Source: Xenoacremonium recifei
Lineage: Eukaryota > Ascomycota > Sordariomycetes > Hypocreales > Nectriaceae
Direction: 5' to 3'
DNA: 64,000 nt
Assembly: GCA_012184525.1 (NCBI GenBank)
Contig: WOFQ01000030.1
Coordinates: forward strand, 124,001 to 188,000
In this document: in pieces, positions 57,192 through 64,000 of the stretch
Position numbering within the stretch: the stretch's first letter is position 1
Layout: every line of letters starts with the position of its first letter
The notes under the pieces: generated by a model
Seen by the model: only the letters and a program-made list of their open reading frames with translations
Told to the model about the DNA's origin: nothing
The model's database searches: none
Translations under genes and position numbers: made by a program

Positions 57192-59764
57192 ATGAGCGAA
57201 GAGAGTGACCCTGCCGCAATGCACGCCATTGATACTAGTCTCAGTGACCAGAGCGGTAACGGAGGAGGTATTAGAGATGAAAAGAAAAGTATTCGCATTG
57301 GAGATGGCGAAATTGAGAGAGGCGAAGTTGAAGACTCGTGAGTTTCTTCCATTTGTAACTTACTTCATGTGCGTAGAGTCTGGTAGTCTATTAACAAACC
57401 TTCATCTCGCAGGCCGTTTTCTGAAGTACGCGCTGTTGTGCCTCCCGTCGACGACTCGGAACTGTACGTGAGCACTTTCAGAGCATGGTTCCTGGGCGTT
57501 GTCTCGACCATAATCTTTTCTGGCCTTCTTCAATTCTTTCAACTCCACTCTCCGCCTAGTGAGTACCCTTCGGAAATTTCAAGATTAACCTTTCTGGAGG
57601 AGAAATTATTAATCTTTATACCGTTCAGTCTTCCTGGCGGCAAATCTTGTTATAATCTTTACCCTGCCGTTGGGATATTTCATGGCGAAGGTTCTTCCCA
57701 AGCAAGTGATCTCCCTGCCGTTCGGCATGTCTTTTACGATGAATCCTGGCCCATTCAACCACAAAGAGCACACCATCACCGCAATCATGACTACCCTTGT
57801 GGCGTCCTTCGACAATGGGTCGTTAGCTTCAGATGTCTACGTGGCATTTGATAAGTTCCTAAACATCCCTGTGTCTGTTGGGTTCAGATTCATGTTTCTT
57901 CTTTCTACGCAGGCCCTATCATTTGGGCTTGCTGGCATGTTTCACCGGTTTCTGATTCGACCAGCCTTCTGTATCTTCCCTGGGACGCTTCCGATTTGTT
58001 CCATGATTTATGGTTTCCATGACGCCAACTTTCAAAACAACGTCGCCAATGGTTGGAAGGTGCATCGAATGAAGTTCTTCTGGCTCGCCTTACTAGTCGC
58101 AGGCGCCTGGCAGGTCGTCCCGAGCTTCCTATTTACGGGTCTGACGACTCTGGCTTGGATAACCTGGATTCGACCTGGAGATGTGACCTTAAATCAAGTA
58201 TTTGGTGCTACGACTGGCATGGATCTTCTTCCACTCACACTCGACTGGAACCAAGTTTCCGGTTATTTGATGTCTCCGCTCGTGGTCCCTTCATGGGCTA
58301 TTTTCAACGTTCTCGGCGGAAGCATCTTCTTTCTCTGGATAATAGCTCCTGCTTTGCACTGGAAAAATGTCTGGTTTGGCCGCTACTTCGCCTTCTCCTC
58401 GTCCTCTACATTTGACAATACAGGCTTATCATACAACACTTCACGCGTTATGAATCCCGATTACACTCTCAATGATGCAGCCTATGCAGAATACTCACCA
58501 GTATTTCTTTCTACCACCTCTGTCCTGTCTTATGGTCTCGGGTTTGCTTCGATCACCTCTATTCTCGTCCATACGTACCTATATCACAGATCTACTCTCG
58601 TTCAAGGGATCAGAGCAGCACTGAAGAGCCAGCACGTCGACTCACAGGAAGATATTCACGGCAGACTAATGCGCAAATACAAAGCTGTGCCCGAATGGTG
58701 GTATGGCATAGTATTCTGCTGCATTCTTGGCGTCTCAATGGCGTTCATTTATGTGGAAAACACGGGTTTACCCTGGTGGGGTCTTATTGTTTCCATCCTC
58801 ATCAATCTTGTTCTTCTGTTACCCATTGGTCTTATGCAAGCAACATGCAATATCACAATCAACACAGGAGTCATCGCGGCTCTCATTGCTGGGTTTATCT
58901 GGCCCGGACACATGATGAACAATGTCATTTTCAAGGTTTTCACCTTGGTATGCACTTTTCAAGGACTCGGGTATATTAATGCCATGAAAATCGGGCATTA
59001 TATGAAAATCCCTCCTAGAGTCACGTTTGCAGCGCAGGTGACAAGCATTCTCATAAGTTGGGTTGTGCAGTCAGGTGTGAACCTTTGGGCAATGGGCAAC
59101 GTGAAGGGAATATGCACTGCAAATGCGGTCAACGATGTGAGTTACCTCTTCAAAGATTTACAATCTTAATAACTGACAGTTCAAGTTCTACTGTCCGCTT
59201 GCCGATGGATATGCTACCAATGCCGTCTTCTGGGGTTTGATAGGTCCTACCAAGCTTTTCAGGTCCGGTTCTATGTACAACTCGATGTTATGGTTTCTTC
59301 TTATTGGCGCTCTACTTCCCGTTATTGTCTATCTCGCGCATAAGAAGATGCCCAACAATGTTATCCTTCAAAAGGTATGTATTGAGGACTTACATGTAAC
59401 CGGGAACTGAAGCAGCCTAACTTTTTTCGAGATTCATACGCCCGCTATATTTGCCTCGACATCCTCTATCCCTCCCGCAACTGCGGCGAACTACATGGCT
59501 TGGGGCGCTATCGGCTTGACATTCAACTTCATTATCAAGCGACGCTACCGCGATTGGTGGAGCAAGTATAATTACTTGCTCTCTGCGTCTCTGGACTCAG
59601 GGCTTGCTATCACCACATTTCTTGTTTTCTTTTGTTTAACGTATCCTGGCGTTACGCTGAACTGGTGGGGTAATAGCATTGCTTATACAACTGCGGACGG
59701 GCTTGGTACGCCTTTGGATACTGTTGCGGAGGGGCAGAGGTTCGGACCAACCACCTGGGTTTGA
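57192..59764 (+). CDS. OPT-family oligopeptide transporter
   Basis: Exons 57192-57337, 57413-57558, 57629-59136, 59186-59374 and 59432-59764 encode 773 residues (exon 4 could start at 59180, adding two). The start at 57192 gives the long acidic tail before EDSPFSEVRAVVPPVDD, the OPT entry motif, followed by STFRAWFLGVV. FNHKEHTITAIMT is the diagnostic NPG-plus-KEH segment (PGPFNHKEH), and SIPPATAANYMAWG is the conserved late motif. About 14-16 membrane helices can be drawn. Fungal OPTs bring tetra- and pentapeptides or glutathione conjugates through the plasma membrane with protons. Co-location with two secreted peptidases suggests peptide uptake. Confidence 0.94.
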
Positions 59765-60020
59765 ATGAAGAGAACATCTTGTTAATTGTTGTATCGTTTT
59801 ATGAAGTGGAGAATATTGAATGCAGAAGTTGCAATGCACATAGACGACGATGAAATCAAGGCGATACTGTCCACGGTCCTTTAGATCTGATCAAATGATG
59901 GCTCAGTTCCCTAGTAAGGGAGGTATTTCAAATTTATATATAAAACCTAACGTGTACCTTTATGCATGACATGCCTTGAGGGGCATAGCGTGGAGATAAG
60001 ATTATCAGAAACTATTGTTT

Positions 60021-61239
60021 TCATAGATCGCTGTCTCTTGTCGTCAACTTAGTAGGATAAAAGAACTCATCGAGAATATTCAAGCCATCGTGGACATGAT
60101 CCTAAGGGAGTCAGGTCCATGTTTCGAGGTACGTATTTAAGAGGGCTTGCTCACCTCGATGGATTCTACAGATTGGCCTCCAACATGGGGCAACATACTA
60201 ACGTTATCAAAGTCGAGCAGTTTTGGAGTTACTTCGGGTCTGTCTTAAGGTCAGCCAGAGTAATCGATTGCAAGCGTAAGCAACGTTAATGGGACACTTA
60301 CTCATTCTCATAAACGTCTAGCCCAACACCACCTATTATTCCTTCCTCCAAGCCTCTGACCAAAGCTTGCTCATCTACACATTTACCTCTCGCAACATTG
60401 ACGATTCTAACACCATGTTTGAGCTTCTGTATTCTCGACCAATTCAAGATATGGTGAGTCTCGGTCGAATACGGACAGCATAAAACGAGACAGTCCATGG
60501 AGCTCAACATCTCATCCAAGTCAGTGTGCACCGTAATTTTACTCTCAACCCGTGTGGCAAGCTGTCCATGGGCTCTTCTGAAACAGTGAACGTCCATTCC
60601 CAAGCTGTGTAGCAACTCTCCAACGCGTTTGCCAATTCTCCCATAACCAACGATTCCAACAGACTTGTTTGCAGGATCACGACTCTCGTATGCTTTCCCC
60701 ATAGCCTCAAAGAACTTGAGTTTATCCTGGGCCCTAGCAGCTTTTTCTGCGCGTGAGAACAATCGGAATGCGCCTATTGTAAGATATAGTGCGGCAGTTG
60801 CGGTGGCATTCGTACCGCCCCCAGAACCTCGAATTTCAATTCCCCGTGCTGCTAGCGCCGCTACTGGTTGCGTGTCTAAGCCATGAGCGTTGTTGATTAT
60901 GAGTTTGAGATTCGGCGGAAGTATTGGAGAGCCGCAGACTGCATGTGCCCAGTCGTGTTGTATATTGGTAGTTTTCAGGCTTCCCAAGCGAAGGATTGCC
61001 GAGGCACAATAAATCGGAGATTCTGGGTTCTGGATATCTTGTACGAACGACTCAGTATCTCTTGGCGTATAGGAGACGAACTTGAATCGCGTTCCGAGCT
61101 CTTTGAGACGAGAATCCAAAGACAGCGGCACTTGTCCAATCAGTGCGATGGATGGTAAACACAAACTCTCCCCTACCACAGACATATTTGTAAGTTGTGT
61201 AGTTTGTGTTGATGTGGGTTCTAACTTTCTGTTTCCCAT
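60021..61239 (-). CDS. D-isomer-specific 2-hydroxyacid dehydrogenase
   Basis: Exons 61239-60302, 60239-60155 and 60101-60021 (introns 62 and 53 bp) encode 367 residues; the in-frame ATG at 61185 (MSVVGESLC) could be the start instead. The NAD motif is GIVGYGRIGKRVG. The catalytic trio of the family is visible: Arg in NVARGKCVDE, Glu in DVYENEP (completed by intron 1), and His in SMLPHVGG in the second exon. The family reduces 2-keto acids to D-2-hydroxy acids or acts on glyoxylate/hydroxypyruvate. With an aminotransferase that makes branched 2-keto acids nearby, a branched D-hydroxy acid is an attractive product, but this is inference. Confidence 0.9.
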
Positions 61240-61678
61240 GACGGAGACCCACCGCAGCAGCGCGACCTGACATATAATATGCTACTGTTGCACTCATTTT
61301 CACCAGCGTACTTACTTTCCATTCTAGGGAAAGCTTTCTGCTGTAAATAACTGGGTCTGAAGAGTTCCAATGACTCTTCTGGAAAAAAGGAATTGAATTG
61401 CGTAATTATTTTGAATCGTAAATCCAACCAGCCTTTACATTAGCCAGCAATTTTGACCCTTGTCTCTCTACTTCTGTTCCAGCCTCCAGTGTTTTCAGAT
61501 TGGAACCTAAGTAGTTTACGCATGAAATAGCTAGAACAATGCCGTTTTAAGCAGGTTCGTTCTTTTTATGGAGTTACTGTTAAACTTGGAGGAATTAAGC
61601 CTTCACTTTATGTGTTCAACCCTCTCTTAGTGCCAGTCTTGTTCAAGTTTGTGGCTTCTACTACAAGCACCACACCTG
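61240..61678. other. Intergenic
   Basis: 439 bp between two minus-strand genes; only promoter-like sequence for the dehydrogenase and a CATATAATATG element near 61270-61280. Confidence 0.35.
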
Positions 61679-63315
61679 TTATACTTGCTGAAATAATCCC
61701 CCACTCATCCAGGTTTGAATCAGATACAGCGAGATCTCGGGCTGATCCAGTGGAACCATGTGGCCGGCGGCATCGATGGTGATGAAACTTAGTCTAGCTT
61801 CACCATCGCCGCCAACGACCGAGGCTGACGCCTCCTTCATTGTACCTGCAACAACCATCTTCCCATCTCTAGGGCTTAGCCATTCCACCATAGGTTGAGA
61901 AACGAACTCTGCCTGTCCCTTCCAGCTGAGCCTCTCCATCCATCTCAGATTTCCAGGGCTGTTGCACGCCAGGTCCAGGTTTCCGTTGTAAATCAACACA
62001 TCCACACCACCTTCCTCCAAGACGTAGTGAATCTCCTTTGCCGTATTGACATACATGTCTACACCTGCAAGAAAGGCGGAATGGATATCGAAGCTCATGA
62101 TGGAGTAATTAGCCACTGTTTTGGGCGGGGCTATCGTTGCCCAGGTCGTTGGATTATTCATGTATTTCTCGATTCCCAGCACGCCCAGATAGCAAAACTG
62201 GTCGACCTCACAGGTTCTGGTCACGTCAAAGGGGTCTCGTCCGCCCTCCCCAGTTTCATTGTCGTAAAGGTCTCGGATCTGTGCCATGCAAAATGAATCT
62301 GCGGCCTGGCAGACTAAAGGATCTGGGTAGTCATAGCACGCTTCGTGGACATACATACAACGCGGAAGTGCTTCCGCAATGAGATTGCATCGAGTTTCGT
62401 TAAAGATTGGCTGTGAGAGTCCAGGACGCGGTTTGCACAGAGTCTCGTAGTAACCCCACGTAGTATCCATTGGGGATACGAACCCGTCTCCAATCATGAT
62501 GGTCTTGAGAGGAATGCGAAATTCAGGCGTGACGCGTTGCGTGTTGTACCGGATGATCTCAGCTGCTAGAGTGGGAACGTAATGACCTCCGTATGACTCC
62601 CCGCTAATATGGAAAGGTACCTGCTTCAGGGACGGGAAGGCTGAGTAGAATATTTGCAGGAAGACATGCATGTCAGATGCAGCAATGAAGGAGTCTGTTG
62701 GTAGATCTACTCCATCGTCCACGTAAGAGAACCCCGTCCCGGCTGGTTGGTCGATGAAGATCATAGATGCGTTTCTAGTCCAGGAGTATGGGTTCCTCCG
62801 GGTACCCATGCCATCTTCGTCAATCAGGCATGGACCAAGCTCGAGCATCATACCTACGACAACTAGTAAGTGTGGCCGCTCGTGTATGAGAAGTGACAGT
62901 GCTTTTCATACCAATAAGACCACTACATCCAGGTCCTCCCGTCATCCATAGGTTGAGAGGATCTTCCTGGGGATTGTTGAGACTCTCAAAATACCCTAAG
63001 GTAAGTATCATTAGACCGTACTGGAAGTAAATAGGATAGCAAAAGCCTTGGGCAGGTCTTACAGAAGAACAAGTGCTTTCCGTCGATGTCAAACCATCCA
63101 GTGAACTGCTTCGACCCTGCATTGCACAGCCTATCCGTTTGCTGCTTGATTCGGATAGAGTGTTTGGGATGGCTCGGTATGTCATACCTGACATAACTTT
63201 CCGAATTGGTATTTGCATCAACATCATACCCTGAAATAGGATATTGTAAAATGGACGCTGTTGTCAGTGAAGCCAGGGTAGCTAAAGCAACCAGAGTCTT
63301 GATGAGCCCCGCCAT
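61679..63315 (-). CDS. Secreted serine carboxypeptidase (S10)
   Basis: Exons 63315-63063, 62995-62912 and 62853-61679 (introns 67 and 58 bp) encode 503 residues. The start at 63315 gives a signal peptide (MAGLIKTLVALATLASLTTAS); an ATG nine codons upstream would put charged and polar residues before it. Motifs: HLFFWYFESLNNP, WMTGGPGCSGLIGM across intron 2, SGESYGGHYVPTLA with catalytic S199, YNGNLDLACN with the Asp, and AAGHMVPLDQPE with the His. Several NxS/T sites fit secretion. It trims C-terminal residues from peptides, matching the aspartic protease and the OPT importer in the same region. Confidence 0.94.
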
Positions 63316-63952
63316 CTTCAGAAAAAAAGAACACGAGTCCAAACGGCGTGAACGTAGCCTTTCCAGCTCAAACCTTTGACTGCTGGTTGATTAATACATG
63401 AACGTAGTAAATTAGTCGCATGGTGATTCCTGGATTGTTGAGGGCATCAGTGACGATGCGAAGAATCCTTTCCCCGCAGTCCAACGTGCCCCTCTCCTGC
63501 CTAATTAGGTAATTTTGTACGAGATAACCAAGAACATGCCTTTTGATTACACTAAGCTAGGGTGTTTGAGTTTATGGTTCATCCAGTGAATTGATGTCAC
63601 TCCAGTAAATTCCTCAATCAAGGATCTATAGACGAGTGACTGATTAGGTAGCCAGGCTCAACGATAGCTTCTGTGCTATGGAACGCAAGAGCGGAGTGCG
63701 CTCGGAGCAAAATACGAAGTAATAGAGGGCTCGCGCAAAACGCCGCCCATCTTAAAAAAAAAAACGTTATCTAGTTCCTAATCACATAGACATACCGGCA
63801 CCTGTTATTTCATCTACATTTTTTTTATGCGGGATGGGCACGGGCGCTTCATCTACATTAAAACCATTGCCTCTGTCTTGAAGTCTCAGGTCCAAACTAT
63901 GTGTTGACGCTCCAGGGATTCCAAACCTCATCAATTCATCTCAGAAGCTGAA
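63316..63952. other. Intergenic
   Basis: 637 bp; short A and T homopolymers around 63750-63830 and no gene. Confidence 0.35.
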
Positions 63953-64000
63953 ATGGCTACCATGGAGTACCTGGTACAGCTGGGACCGGCGGTTTTGGAC
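63953..64000 (+). CDS. Possible 5' end of a gene cut by the window edge
   Basis: An open frame starting MATMEYLVQLGPAVLD runs to the last base. The context before the ATG (GCTGAA) is ordinary and 16 codons are too few to identify a family. Confidence 0.25.
   Translation, partial: MATMEYLVQLGPAVLD

Noticed and set aside
1..64000. CRISPR arrays, bacterial promoters or operons
   Set aside because: No regularly spaced repeats; split genes with spliceosomal introns show a eukaryotic source.

Overview
The window is nuclear DNA of a filamentous ascomycete, most likely Eurotiales (Aspergillus/Penicillium-like). Almost every gene is split by 43-103 bp introns with GT(A/G)(A/C)G(T/C)-type donors, short CT(A/G)A(C/T) branch points and TAG/CAG acceptors. 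Zn2Cys6 regulators, an RTA1 protein, HET and DUF6601 relics, a heme-thiolate peroxygenase and many MFS/APC/OPT transporters also fit this group. There is no bacterial operon structure, CRISPR array, rRNA or convincing tRNA. No PKS, NRPS, terpene cyclase or DMATS backbone gene was seen. I rebuilt exon structures by hand from splice signals, reading-frame continuity and family motifs.

Layout. (1) 0.3-9 kb: a flavin amine/fructosyl-amine oxidase, a sugar transporter, an amidohydrolase broken by one in-frame TAG, and a DFR-like reductase. (2) 9-13.5 kb: a regulator-like gene lacking a zinc cluster, an empty stretch, and an intact short-chain dehydrogenase. (3) 14-21.4 kb: a zone of relics (HET C-terminus, DUF6601 fragment, RTA1 last-exon remnant, frameshifted serine-protease-like gene) around two intact genes (peroxygenase and RTA1). 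It ends exactly at a degenerate TTAGGG/GGATTA array. (4) 21.5-22.7 kb: an AT-rich island with palindromes and weak LTR-like signals. (5) 22.8-33 kb: an MFS exporter divergent from a Zn2Cys6 regulator, a second regulator, then an amino-acid/GABA-type permease divergent from a monocarboxylate-type MFS.

(6) 34-45 kb: a class III aminotransferase, a Dal5-like MFS divergent from a class I glutamine-amidotransferase-like hydrolase, an isocitrate-lyase-like protein without the catalytic Cys loop, and a Zn2Cys6 regulator. This may be one nitrogen/carbon catabolic cluster. (7) 46-63 kb: a secreted aspartic protease, an amino-acid permease, a class II aldolase divergent from a P450, a branched-chain-type aminotransferase divergent from an OPT oligopeptide transporter, a D-2-hydroxyacid dehydrogenase and a secreted serine carboxypeptidase. 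Read together (inference), this is a path from extracellular protein to peptides, amino acids, 2-keto acids and 2-hydroxy acids. The last 48 bases may begin another gene.

Seven transporters and three intact Zn2Cys6 regulators in 64 kb suggest an accessory nutrient-scavenging region. The main structural surprise is the telomere-like array beside decayed subtelomere-type genes, consistent with a former chromosome end now lying inside a chromosome.
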